Assembly: GCA_900540905.1 (NCBI GenBank)
Contig: UQHR01000006.1
Location: forward strand, 1-64,000
Direction of reading: 5' to 3'
DNA length: 64,000 bases
Origin: an uncultured Collinsella sp.
Lineage (GTDB): Bacteria; Actinomycetota; Coriobacteriia; Coriobacteriales; Coriobacteriaceae
Shown here: in pieces, positions 49,325 through 57,961 of the stretch
How positions within the stretch are numbered: position 1 is the stretch's first letter
Layout of the letters: each line of letters begins with the position of its first letter
Position numbers and translations under genes: made by a program
Notes under the pieces: model-generated
What the model was told of the DNA's origin: nothing
Database searches by the model: none
The model's input: only the letters and a program-made list of their open reading frames with translations

Positions 49325-50626
49325 CTATGCCAGCTTGTCGATTTGCCCAATCTCCCAGAGCGGAATGTTGACGAGCGTGCTCTCGTCTCTATATGCCGCT
49401 AACGATGTTCTCACGCAGCGCTCGAGCTTGAACTTCTCGCAGGCAATCCTCAGGCTCTTTGCTTTGAGATTCTCTGCTGCCTTGACCTCGAGCGGAAGCA
49501 CGGTCCCCGCATGGTCGATGGCAAAGTCAGTCTCTGCATTGCCGGAGGAGGATGACCAATACGCGGGAGTTTTGCCTTGGAGCAAAAGCTCCTGTGCGAC
49601 GTATTGCTCGGTCAGCGAGCCTTTGAACTCCGTAAAAACAGCGGGCCCGTTCAGAACAATGGCTGGCGTGAGGCCGGAGAGTGCTCCGAGGATGCCGGTG
49701 TCGATGCAGAACAGCTTGAAGCCCGAGAGATCCTCGTAGCTTGTGAGCGGTGCTCTTAGGGCGGAAACACGTGGTACCTTATGAACGATTCCATAGTCCA
49801 TGAGCCACTGGAGGCTTTCCTCAAAATCGCGTGCGCGCGCCCCGGGACGAAGCGCGCCGTAGACGAACTTCTTGTTTTCCTTTGCGAGCTGGCCGGGAAG
49901 GGATTTCCAAACCAGCCTCATGCGCTCGACGATGCGGGCTGGCGCATGCTTGCCAAAATCGGATTCATAAGCTTCGATGATTTGCTGCTGAAGCCTGCGG
50001 GCCTCGATGAAATCGTGGGAGGCGGCGAAAGCGGAGACAACTTCTGGCATGCCACCGACAACGAGGTATTCCTTGAGCAGGCGCTCGAGCTTTTCGGAAA
50101 CGTTTGTCAGCAGGTCCATGTCTGCGGCAAGGATGGCATCTGCGAGCGGATCGCCATCGACGGCACGAACGAACTCGACAAACCCCATGGGGCGCATGGT
50201 GAGCTGGTCGATCTTGCCGACGGGGAACGACTCGTTTTCGCGTCGGAGCGCGAGCCCCATATAGGAGCCGGCTGCCACGATATGGTATTCCGGCGCCAGC
50301 TCGTTGAAGTATTTGAGCGAGGTGATGCCACGCGGTGCCTCTTGGATTTCGTCGAAGATGATGAGCGTGTCTGTCGGCGTTATGGTCTGGCCGCGCAGGA
50401 GCTCTATCTGGGAGATGATGCGTTTGGGGTCAAGGCTTCCGTCGAACAGCGAACGTGCGCCCGGTTCGAGCATAAAGTCAAAGCGGATGACGTTTTGATA
50501 CTGCTGGCCTGCGAATTCGTTAAGAAGCCAGGTTTTTCCCGTCTGGCGGGCCCCCTTAAGCAGGAGGGGCTTGCGGTTTGCCCTAGATTTCCAAGCGATG
50601 AGTTCGTCCATTAGCTGTCGCTGCAT
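49325..50626 (-). CDS. AAA ATPase with DUF4143 domain
   Basis: 433 residues. Walker A KGARQTGKTWLL (about residue 24), Walker B IIFDEIQEAP (about residue 88), GSYMGLALRRE sensor region, then DUF4143 with LTEQYVAQELLLQGKTPAYW and a PD-(D/E)XK-like end (ETDFAIDHAGTVLPLEVKAA). Widespread accessory family; function unknown. Upstream lie 33-bp tandem repeats, and 24-bp direct repeats flank the gene. Confidence 0.9.
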   Translation of the reverse strand: MQRQLMDELIAWKSRANRKPLLLKGARQTGKTWLLNEFAGQQYQNVIRFDFMLEPGARSLFDGSLDPKRIISQIELLRGQTITPTDTLIIFDEIQEAPRGITSLKYFNELAPEYHIVAAGSYMGLALRRENESFPVGKIDQLTMRPMGFVEFVRAVDGDPLADAILAADMDLLTNVSEKLERLLKEYLVVGGMPEVVSAFAASHDFIEARRLQQQIIEAYESDFGKHAPARIVERMRLVWKSLPGQLAKENKKFVYGALRPGARARDFEESLQWLMDYGIVHKVPRVSALRAPLTSYEDLSGFKLFCIDTGILGALSGLTPAIVLNGPAVFTEFKGSLTEQYVAQELLLQGKTPAYWSSSSGNAETDFAIDHAGTVLPLEVKAAENLKAKSLRIACEKFKLERCVRTSLAAYRDESTLVNIPLWEIGQIDKLA

Positions 50627-50667
50627 ACTGCCTCCTAACGATCATGGTTAGTATAAGACCGTTTCGG

Positions 50668-50756
50668 TCTTTCCATCGAAAAATGTGGGAGGTAACCACG
50701 TTTTTCCATCGAATAATGTGGGAGGTAACCACGTTTTTCCATCGAATAATGTGGGG
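50668..50756. repeat. 33-bp tandem repeats upstream of the DUF4143 ATPase
   Basis: Two full units (50668-50700, 50701-50733) and a partial third (50734-50756) with the core CATCGAATAATGTGGGAGG and then TAACCACG. No unique spacers. Probably a binding array for the gene at 50626. Confidence 0.85.
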
Positions 50757-50786
50757 TTTAGGTCGGCACCTGGGGCGCTCCTTCTC

Positions 50787-50810
50787 TGCCGGCAGTTTGG
50801 AACACTCCTT
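50787..50810. repeat. 24-bp direct repeat, right copy
   Basis: TGCCGGCAGTTTGGAACACT plus CCTT; pairs with the copy at 49278. Confidence 0.8.
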
Positions 50811-50841
50811 GTTTTGGTGCAAATTAGCTACCCTTGCATCA

Positions 50842-50883
50842 GAAAACGGCGCCCGTCGGCGATGTTGCCGGCGGGCGCCGTGG
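50842..50883 (-). terminator. Terminator after galT
   Basis: On the minus strand ACGGCGCCCGCCGGC pairs with GCCGACGGGCGCCGT, then TTTCTG. Confidence 0.8.
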
Positions 50884-50928
50884 TCGTGTAGGCGCTATTT
50901 GTTAAGTGCGTGCGTTCGAGCTCGCGTG

Positions 50929-52548
50929 CTACAGCGAGTCGATAAAGCGCTGCTGGGCGGCGCGTCCTGCCTCGTCCCATTTAAAGACGCCGGCGTTGTC
51001 GAGCACGTGGCCAAACACCACGCCCACCTCCTCGTGCAGGATATCGATGGCGTTGTCGGTCGTAAGTTCATCGGCGCGGCGTGCAAAGACATCCTCGGCC
51101 CATGCGGCGTGGCTGCGGCAAAGGTCGTCGCCCTCGAGTGCGGCGCCAAGGTCGTAGCTTGCGTCGACCTTGGCGGCCAGCAGGTGCTCGCGGACGGCGC
51201 CGAGCTCGGGAACCAGGCGTGGCGGCAAAATGGCCAGGCCCATGACCTCGATCAGGCCGATGTTCTCCTTCTTAATGTGGTGGTACTCGGCATGCGGGTG
51301 GAATACGCCCAGCGGATGCTCGTCAGTCGTGATGTTGCAGCGAAGCGCCAGGTAGGCCTCGTAGATTTCGCCGCCGGCATTGCCGCGGGAGTCGACGCGG
51401 CGGATGACGGGCGTCACGGTGTTGTGCGCCACGCCATCGGCTGTGTACGCGATGACGCCCACAGACTCATCGGTCCACTCGCGCCAGGCGAGGATAATCT
51501 TCTCGGCAGCGTCGAGCAGCTGGGCGCGGTCATGCGAGCGCAGGCGCAGCACCGAGAGCGGCCACTGCAGCACGGTACCGCTAACCTGATCAAATCCGGG
51601 CACGCTAAACTGCGAGATCTCGGCGGCGTGCATCATGGGGAACTCGTGCGCGCCGCCCTGGAAGTGGTCGTGCGACAAGATCGAGCCGCCCACGATAGGC
51701 AGGTCGGCGTTGGAGCCAATAAAGTAGTGCGGGAACAGGTCCACAAAATCGAGCAGGCACGTCAGGCCCTTGCGGTCAACGTGCATAGGGCGATGCTCGG
51801 AGCTCATGGCAATGCAGTGCTCGTTAAAGTACGCGTACGGGCTGTATTGGAAGCCCCAGCGCTCGCCGTCGAGCTTAATGGGGATAACGCGCAGATTCTG
51901 GCGGGCGGGATGGGCGCCGCCGTCGGCTGCAGCGGAGCGTCCGGGATAGCCTTCGTTTTCGATGCAGAGCTGGCAGGCGGGATACTTCTCGCCCGTGTTT
52001 TTGGCGGCGCCGGCCGCGGCAATATCGCGCGGGTCCTTTTCGGGCTTTGACAGGTTGATGGTAATCTCGAGGTCGCCCCAGTTGGTGGGGGTGCTCCATT
52101 TGATATTGCGCGCGATGGCGGCGCGGCGCACGTAGCCGGCGTCGCAGCACAGACCGTAGAACCAGTCGGTCGCGGCGCGGGGCTCGTTGACGCCCATGCG
52201 GCCGTTGAACTCCTCGTTTACAACCGAAGGCCTCGGCATGAGTGCGCCCATGATGCGCATGGCGATGCGGTCGCGGCCCGATGCCGTATCCTCGGCAGCG
52301 CCGTTGGCAACGGCGGCCTCGGAAAGCGCGGCAAGCGTGCCTTCAAGGTCAAAGTCGGGCAGGGTATCGGGGTGCAAGGGCGAGAGTTTCTCGACCTGGA
52401 GCGCCCAGGCCATGTCGAGCGCCGGGCCCGTAGCACCGATGCACTCGAGAATGGTGTTATACGCCCAGATGCGATCGTCCTGGCCGATCATCGATCGGTG
52501 GATAGCGTATTCGATCAGGTTCTGCGCGGCCTCGCGCACGTCGGTCAT
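50929..52548 (-). CDS. galT: UDP-glucose-hexose-1-phosphate uridylyltransferase (GalT2 type)
   Basis: About 539 residues, the long Gram-positive form of GalT. NWGDLEITINLSKPEKDPRD, CQLCIENEGYPGR and SHDHFQGGAHEFPM (nucleophile region His-x-His) are family motifs. ATG at 52548 overlaps the galK stop (TAATG), so the pair is coupled; an in-frame ATG at 52557 is an alternative. Makes UDP-galactose and glucose 1-phosphate from galactose 1-phosphate. galE is not in the window. Confidence 0.93.
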   Translation of the reverse strand: MTDVREAAQNLIEYAIHRSMIGQDDRIWAYNTILECIGATGPALDMAWALQVEKLSPLHPDTLPDFDLEGTLAALSEAAVANGAAEDTASGRDRIAMRIMGALMPRPSVVNEEFNGRMGVNEPRAATDWFYGLCCDAGYVRRAAIARNIKWSTPTNWGDLEITINLSKPEKDPRDIAAAGAAKNTGEKYPACQLCIENEGYPGRSAAADGGAHPARQNLRVIPIKLDGERWGFQYSPYAYFNEHCIAMSSEHRPMHVDRKGLTCLLDFVDLFPHYFIGSNADLPIVGGSILSHDHFQGGAHEFPMMHAAEISQFSVPGFDQVSGTVLQWPLSVLRLRSHDRAQLLDAAEKIILAWREWTDESVGVIAYTADGVAHNTVTPVIRRVDSRGNAGGEIYEAYLALRCNITTDEHPLGVFHPHAEYHHIKKENIGLIEVMGLAILPPRLVPELGAVREHLLAAKVDASYDLGAALEGDDLCRSHAAWAEDVFARRADELTTDNAIDILHEEVGVVFGHVLDNAGVFKWDEAGRAAQQRFIDSL

Positions 52549-53753
52549 TACAGCCATGCCGCGTAAGCCCCCTTGTCAGAAATTGCGTAGTGGCGGGCAG
52601 AGCCCTCGCCCAGCCAGCCGTTCATCTTGGCGATGAAGGTGTCGACCAGGAAGAGCGGCACGAAGGCCTGGATGGTGCCACCAAAGCCGCCACCGTGGAT
52701 ACGAACGGCGCCGCGGCCGTCGAGCACGTGCTCGGCCAGTGCCAGGGCATACATCGAGGGCTGCTCGGCACCCAGTTTGGCAACAACATTCTGCAGGTAC
52801 ATGGCGGAGCTGGCGCCGGACTCGCGCGTCAGGACCAGGAACTGATCGATGTCGCCGGCGTTCAGGGCAGCCCAGCGCTTGTCGACCAGGCCGTTTTCGT
52901 ACCAGTAGTGAACGGCGCGCAGGCAGGCACGGTCGCCCAGCTTGGCGCGCAGCTCGGGGAGTTTGGCGTCAAAGTCGGCAACGTCGACCTCGCACAGTCG
53001 TGCCTTGCCAAACTCGGCGGCGACGTCCTGCATCTCGCGCGGAACGGCGGCGTAGTCGTCGGTGGCTGCCACGTGATCGGCACCGACCTTAACGAGCACG
53101 AGCGCATAGCCGTGATCCTCAAAGTTGAGCTCGAGCTTCTGGGTTTTAGGCTGAGCCTGGTCCTCAAAGTCCATGTAGGCAAGGCCGCCCAGGCACACAG
53201 CGGCCTGGTCCATCAGACCGCAGGGCTTGCCATAGTAGTTGTTCTCGGTGCGCTGGCTCATCTGGGCGAGCGCGACGGGCTCGATGGCGGGTGCGCCCCA
53301 GAGGGTTTCCATGGCACGACCGTACGCGGCCTCGACGGCGGCAGAGCTGGAAAGGCCGCCACCCGAGGGGACGGAGCAGGTGAAGGCGAAGTCGAAGCCC
53401 CGGGGCTCAACGCCCAGAGCAGCGATTTCGTGTGCCATGCCGCGGACGAGGCTCGCGGACGTGCCCTTCTCGGACTCCTGAACGTTTAGCGTGTCGAGCG
53501 CGATCTCAAACGTAGGATAGCCCTCGTCGGCAACGCGGACCTTGTTGGTGTCGGTTGCCACGGCGATGCCGTCGACAGCGACATCGAGCGAGCCGGCGAT
53601 GACGTGGCCGCCCTCGTGGTCGGTGTGGTTGCCACTGATTTCGGAACGGCCGGGCGCGTGCACGTAGAGCACCTGGCGGTCGCCGATGGGGCCAAACTCC
53701 TCCTCAAATAGCTTGGTGAGCGTGGCGAGTGTCTTTTCGTCGGGAGTGGTCAT
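52548..53753 (-). CDS. galK: Galactokinase
   Basis: 401 residues of the GHMP fold. APGRSEISGNHTDHEGGHVI is the galactokinase signature, CSVPSGGGLSSSAAVEAAYG the ATP loop, and HGGGFGGTIQAFVP motif 3. Phosphorylates galactose at C1. AAAGGACTCCC upstream of the ATG at 53753. The promoter carries TTATGAGTACGTTAACA operators. Confidence 0.95.
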   Translation of the reverse strand: MTTPDEKTLATLTKLFEEEFGPIGDRQVLYVHAPGRSEISGNHTDHEGGHVIAGSLDVAVDGIAVATDTNKVRVADEGYPTFEIALDTLNVQESEKGTSASLVRGMAHEIAALGVEPRGFDFAFTCSVPSGGGLSSSAAVEAAYGRAMETLWGAPAIEPVALAQMSQRTENNYYGKPCGLMDQAAVCLGGLAYMDFEDQAQPKTQKLELNFEDHGYALVLVKVGADHVAATDDYAAVPREMQDVAAEFGKARLCEVDVADFDAKLPELRAKLGDRACLRAVHYWYENGLVDKRWAALNAGDIDQFLVLTRESGASSAMYLQNVVAKLGAEQPSMYALALAEHVLDGRGAVRIHGGGFGGTIQAFVPLFLVDTFIAKMNGWLGEGSARHYAISDKGAYAAWL

Positions 53754-53794
53754 GGGAGTCCTTTCCTTGGCGCGCCCGGGTGGGTTTTGCGTCG

Positions 53795-53998
53795 TTATGA
53801 GTACGTTAACAACTTGAAGCGGCATGAACCAAGTGTTCACGATATCGCACGTCACGGGCTATGTTAACGTACTCATAACACAACGCTTGTCACTTTTTGA
53901 GAATCTGGTAATCGGTAGAAATACAGCCGTGAACGGTACTGCCGTATGGACTTATAAAGCAGAAGAGATGCAGATAGAAAAAGTAGAGTACGTTAACA
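53795..53998. promoter_or_regulatory. AGTACGTTAAC operators between galK and the LacI gene
   Basis: TTATGAGTACGTTAACA (53795-53811) is exactly mirrored by TGTTAACGTACTCATAA (53862-53878); a third site GAGTACGTTAACA is at 53986-53998. This matches control of galKT and of the divergent regulator at 54092 by that LacI protein. A GTGAACGGTAC word at 53930 is the other shared sugar-locus motif. Confidence 0.75.
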
Positions 53999-54091
53999 TG
54001 CGTCCGACGATAGCGGGCCTCGGCGCGGGGTGTATTTCTGCCCGGGCCGGTATTCACGCTATTCAGATCTCGCAAGGGTGAAGGTGATCCT

Positions 54092-55123
54092 GTGGCAAGG
54101 CGCCCGTCCAACGATACCAGTTCGCGTCCGGTCTCCATGGCTGACGTTGCCCGCGCTGCTGGCGTTTCGCAGCAGACGGTTTCGCGCGTCGCCAACGGCT
54201 TGCCCAACGTCAACGAGCAGACGCGCCAGCGCGTGCAGGCCGCTATGCAAGAGCTCGGCTTTCGTCCGAGTTATGCCGGTCGCTCGCTGCGCGACGGCCG
54301 TTACCATTCGGTCGGCCTGTGCATCAACGATGTCACCAAATTTGGCAACCTCTCAATGATCGACGGCATCGCCAGTGCTGCTCGCGAGCATAATTGCGCC
54401 ATCACGCTGGTCGAGATGTCCAAGACCGAGGAGTTTTCGCTTGCCGAGGCCACGCGTCGTATGGCCGCGCTGCCCGTGGACGGCATCATTATCGGCATGA
54501 GTCGCATGGCGCCCGATTTTGAGACGTTTGATCCACTGCCGGGCATTGGCACGGTCATCGTTACCATGTACGCGCATCCGCGCGTGACCACGGTCGATTC
54601 CGACCATTACGGCTGCTCGCTGTTGCTCATGGACCACCTGTTTGAGCTGGGGCATGAGCAAATTCGCTATATCGGCGGCCCGTCGTTCTCGGTCGACGAG
54701 CAATTTCGTCGCGCCGGCTGGCAGGATGCGCTCGAGCGTAAGCACATTAAGCCACAGGCGCCGCTCGAGGGCGACTGGTCTGCCAACAGCGGTTACGAGG
54801 CCGGCAGATATCTGGCCGAGCACGACCGCACCATGACGGCGATTTACGCGGCAAACGACCAGATGGCGAATGGCGCAATTGCAGCGCTGCGCGACAGCGG
54901 ATTGCGCGTGCCCGAGGACGTGAGCGTGGTGGGCGTCGATGACTCGCTTGACGACTTTGTCGCGCATAACGAGCTCACGACCGTTCGATTCGATTTGCAT
55001 CAGCGTGGACGCGAGGTGTTCGAGCATGCGGTTCCCGAGGCGGGTATGGTGGGCAAAACCGTTGCCATTCGTATTCCCGGCCAGCTCATCATTCGACATA
55101 GCACGGCGATACCGCGCGCATAG
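54092..55123 (+). CDS. LacI-family regulator of galactose genes
   Basis: 343 residues. Head VSMADVARAAGVSQQTVSRV, then LPNVNEQTRQRVQAAMQEL and the sensor domain (VSVVGVDDSLDDF). Close in style to the protein at 42885, including GYRPNFAGRSLR/GFRPSYAGRSLR. GTG start after AAGGTGAT. Divergent from galK with three palindromic sites between. Confidence 0.9.
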   Translation: MARRPSNDTSSRPVSMADVARAAGVSQQTVSRVANGLPNVNEQTRQRVQAAMQELGFRPSYAGRSLRDGRYHSVGLCINDVTKFGNLSMIDGIASAAREHNCAITLVEMSKTEEFSLAEATRRMAALPVDGIIIGMSRMAPDFETFDPLPGIGTVIVTMYAHPRVTTVDSDHYGCSLLLMDHLFELGHEQIRYIGGPSFSVDEQFRRAGWQDALERKHIKPQAPLEGDWSANSGYEAGRYLAEHDRTMTAIYAANDQMANGAIAALRDSGLRVPEDVSVVGVDDSLDDFVAHNELTTVRFDLHQRGREVFEHAVPEAGMVGKTVAIRIPGQLIIRHSTAIPRA

Positions 55124-55252
55124 TTTGTGCTGGTAAACGGCGATTTATCGCATTTCAATAACAATCGGTAAGGATGCCGGCAGATAGCTGTTGGGATGCA
55201 GCCGAGTGCTATGATAGACGGGCTCTTTTGTCTATCTAGGAGGCTTTGCCTG

Positions 55253-56413
55253 ATGGAGATCACCAAGGATATCCGCTACGTTGGCGTCGACGATCACGAC
55301 ATTGACCTGTTCGAGGGCCAGTACGATGTGTCCGAGAACGGTATGGCATACAACAGCTACGTTATCTTGGGCGAGAAGATCGCTGTCGCCGATTCAGTCG
55401 ACGGCGGTTTTGTCGACGAGTGGCTCGGTAACATCGAAGCCGTGCTCGATGGTCGCACGCCCGATTACCTGGTCGTTCACCATATGGAGCCCGATCACTC
55501 CGCTGGCATCGCCGCCTTTATGGAGCGCTATCCCCAGGCGCAGATTGTGGCCAGCATGGGCGCCTTCCGCATGATGGTCAACTACTTTGGCACCGATTAT
55601 CCCGAGCGCAAGATGGTCGTCAAAGAGGGCGACGTGCTCGACTTGGGCGGCCACAGCCTGACGTTTGTCGGCGCTCCCAACGTTCACTGGCCCGAGGTGC
55701 TGTTCTCTTACGAGGCCACCGACAAGGTGCTCTTTAGTGCCGATGGCTTTGGCAAGTTTGGTGCCAATGACATCGAAGATCCGGAAGGGTGGGCCTGCGA
55801 GGCACGCCGTTACTACTTTGGCATCGTGGGAAAGTTCGGCAAGTTCGTGCAGGCCGTGCTCAAGAAGGCCGCCGATTTGGACATTCAGGTTATCTGTCCG
55901 CTCCATGGCCCCGTGCTAACTGAGAACCTGGGCTACTACCTCGACACCTACAACACCTGGTCGAGCTATCAACCCGAGGACGAGGGAATCACCATTGCCT
56001 ACGCGAGCGTGTATGGCCATCTGAAGGCTGCCGTTGAGGGGCTTGCATCTGCGCTCGAGGCCCGCGGCCAGAAGGTCTCCGTTTTTGACTTGGCTCGCGA
56101 CGACATGGCCGAGGCCGTTGAGGATGCGTTCCGCTATGACCGTCTGGTGCTCGCTTCCATCACCTATCAGGGCGAGATCTTCCCGTTCATGAGCACCTTT
56201 ATCCATACGCTTGCCGAGCACGCCTATCAGAACCGTACGGTGGCGCTCGTCGAGGCCGGTTCCTGGGCGCCCGCAGCTGCCAAGGTTATGACCAAGGAGC
56301 TCGAGGGCATGAAGGACATCACCCTGGTGCAGAACAAGGTGACCGTGCTGGGCTCGCTCAACGACGCCTCGCGCGCTCAGATTGAGGCCCTCGCCGACGA
56401 GCTTTCCAAGTAG
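55253..56413 (+). CDS. fprA: Flavodiiron protein (A-type flavoprotein)
   Basis: 386 residues. The N-terminal metallo-lactamase domain has the diiron ligands HHMEPDHSAG, NVHWPE and PLHGPV; the C-terminal flavodoxin domain begins ITIAYASVYGHLKAA. Such enzymes reduce oxygen to water or NO to nitrous oxide, protecting anaerobes. AGGAGG upstream of ATG at 55253. Unrelated to the sugar genes. Confidence 0.94.
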   Translation: MEITKDIRYVGVDDHDIDLFEGQYDVSENGMAYNSYVILGEKIAVADSVDGGFVDEWLGNIEAVLDGRTPDYLVVHHMEPDHSAGIAAFMERYPQAQIVASMGAFRMMVNYFGTDYPERKMVVKEGDVLDLGGHSLTFVGAPNVHWPEVLFSYEATDKVLFSADGFGKFGANDIEDPEGWACEARRYYFGIVGKFGKFVQAVLKKAADLDIQVICPLHGPVLTENLGYYLDTYNTWSSYQPEDEGITIAYASVYGHLKAAVEGLASALEARGQKVSVFDLARDDMAEAVEDAFRYDRLVLASITYQGEIFPFMSTFIHTLAEHAYQNRTVALVEAGSWAPAAAKVMTKELEGMKDITLVQNKVTVLGSLNDASRAQIEALADELSK

Positions 56414-56438
56414 CGATACTTTCACGTTTGACGCTCAA

Positions 56439-56478
56439 ACCACCACAAAGGGGACAGGCACCTTTGTGGTGGTTTTTG
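56439..56478. repeat. ACCACCACAAAGG palindrome, copy 1
   Basis: ACCACCACAAAGG (56439-56451) and CCTTTGTGGTGGT (56461-56473) pair perfectly, then TTTTT, so it also terminates fprA. The same element is at 57917-57953. Confidence 0.88.
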
Positions 56479-56486
56479 TTCAAAGA

Positions 56487-56543
56487 ACTCAAGAATGCTC
56501 AAGAAACTCAAAGGTGCTCAAAAAACTCAAAGATGCTCAAAGA
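56487..56543. repeat. Three 19-bp tandem repeats upstream of the AAA ATPase
   Basis: Units ACTCAA-R-n-TGCTCAA-R-A start at 56487, 56506 and 56525, an exact 19-base period. They lie between the palindrome and the ATPase start and may bind a regulator, perhaps the ATPase itself. Confidence 0.75.
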
Positions 56544-56594
56544 AATCAAGAGCTGTGGGGCATAATGGAATTACGTGAGTTCAAGGGAGGCTTT

Positions 56595-57710
56595 ATGGCG
56601 GCGGCGACAGCGTACAGGCAAGCAAATCCGTTCACGCCGATGTTCGGACGTGTACCGGCATACATGGCCGGCCGTGAGCAAATCATTGATGATATGGTGC
56701 TGGCGTTTGAAAGCGCCGATTCCGACCCCAACCTATGCTCGATTTTCTACGGAGCGCGCGGGACGGGCAAAACGGCCCTTTTGGCATATCTGTCATACCG
56801 CGCCCAGCAAGAAGGCTGGATTACGGCGAATGTGACGGCTTCGGACGGGATGCTCGAAGACATTCTGCAGCGCCTCAACGAATCGGCTGCCCATCTGATC
56901 GAAAAGCCCGCTTCTAGGCGTGTGAACAGTGTTGGGATTGCCCCCATAGGTAGTATGAGCTGGGAAAACGTTGATATTGAATTTGAGGGCGCCAACTGGC
57001 GTACTAAGATGAACGCTCTGTTTGCTCAGCTTGAAGCGACTGGCACCGGGGTGCTTATCGCCGTTGACGAAGTTGATGCATCGTTTGCTCAAATGACCGA
57101 GCTCGTTACCACCTACCAACATTTTGTGAGCGAGAACAAAAAAGTAGCTTTGCTTATGGCGGGGCTGCCGTTTCGCGTGCTGGCGTTGTTGACGGGAAAA
57201 TCGACATCGTTTCTTCGTCGTGCTGCCCAGCATTCGCTGGGATCTATTTCGCCGACTGAGGTAAAAGAAGCGTTTCGGCTGACGATTGAAGACGGTGGCA
57301 AAACGATTTCCGATGAGGCGGTCGACCGTGCTGCCGAGGCAATCGATGGTTTTCCGTTTATGTTCCAGTTGGTGGGATATCGGGCGTGGAACGCTTCGCG
57401 CCAGGCGGCTGATGTTTCCCTTGAAGACGTCGAACGTGGCGCGAAGCTTGCGCAAGAGGAGCTCGAATCGCGCGTTTTTGCCTCGACTGCAGCGGAACTT
57501 TCACAGGGGGACTTGGATTTTCTTCGTGCAATGAATCCGGAGGGGACGACGACCAGGCAAGAATTGGCTGCGCGGCTTAAGAAAAGTTCCGGTTCGATCT
57601 CGACGTATAAAAAACGTCTAATTGAGGCAGGGGTGATTGAAGAACCCTTACAGGGACGTTTCGAGTTTGCGCTGCCGGGCTTCGGTCGATATGTAGCGTC
57701 TCTTTGCTAG
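56595..57710 (+). CDS. AAA ATPase with C-terminal winged helix
   Basis: 371 residues, AAA_16/ORC-like. NPFTPMFGRVPAYMAGREQI, Walker A FYGARGTGKTALLAYL, Walker B GVLIAVDEVDAS, then TTRQELAARLKKSSGSISTYKKR as a C-terminal DNA-binding helix. GGGAGG precedes ATG at 56595. Function unknown. Direct repeats of a palindromic element flank it, and codon use is less GC-biased than in neighbours. Confidence 0.88.
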   Translation: MAAATAYRQANPFTPMFGRVPAYMAGREQIIDDMVLAFESADSDPNLCSIFYGARGTGKTALLAYLSYRAQQEGWITANVTASDGMLEDILQRLNESAAHLIEKPASRRVNSVGIAPIGSMSWENVDIEFEGANWRTKMNALFAQLEATGTGVLIAVDEVDASFAQMTELVTTYQHFVSENKKVALLMAGLPFRVLALLTGKSTSFLRRAAQHSLGSISPTEVKEAFRLTIEDGGKTISDEAVDRAAEAIDGFPFMFQLVGYRAWNASRQAADVSLEDVERGAKLAQEELESRVFASTAAELSQGDLDFLRAMNPEGTTTRQELAARLKKSSGSISTYKKRLIEAGVIEEPLQGRFEFALPGFGRYVASLC

Positions 57711-57747
57711 AGGGCCACTTCTGCCAAGACCGTTTCGCGTCCAACTG

Positions 57748-57812
57748 TCTCAATCTGTAACATCTGGGCGGCTAAATCGACTCTATCTGTTACAGGTTTA
57801 GATTAAGGGCGG
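57748..57812. repeat. ATCTGTAACA palindromic element, copy c
   Basis: TCTCAATCTGTAACA (57748-57762) pairs imperfectly with TGTTACAGGTTTAGA (57788-57802). First of a tandem pair. Confidence 0.75.
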
Positions 57813-57825
57813 GGGTCGAGCGGAA

Positions 57826-57886
57826 TTATCTCGATCTGTAACAGTTAACTGACTTTTAGGGGTCTAGTTGTTACAGATTGAGATAA
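57826..57886. repeat. ATCTGTAACA palindromic element, copy d
   Basis: TTATCTCGATCTGTAAC and GTTACAGATTGAGATAA pair with one mismatch. Confidence 0.82.
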
Positions 57887-57916
57887 ACTGGCGGAGCGAA
57901 CCGCCGTGCCGTTCAA

Positions 57917-57958
57917 ACCACCACAAAGGGGACTCAGGCACCTTTGTGGTGGTTTTTG
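57917..57958. repeat. ACCACCACAAAGG palindrome, copy 2
   Basis: Arms 57917-57929 and 57941-57953 are identical to copy 1; the spacer is two bases longer. It sits just beyond the 3' end of the DeoR gene at 57962. Confidence 0.88.
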
Positions 57959-57961
57959 GTT

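Noticed and set aside
50668..50756. CRISPR array
   Set aside because: The 33-bp units are in direct tandem with no unique spacers.
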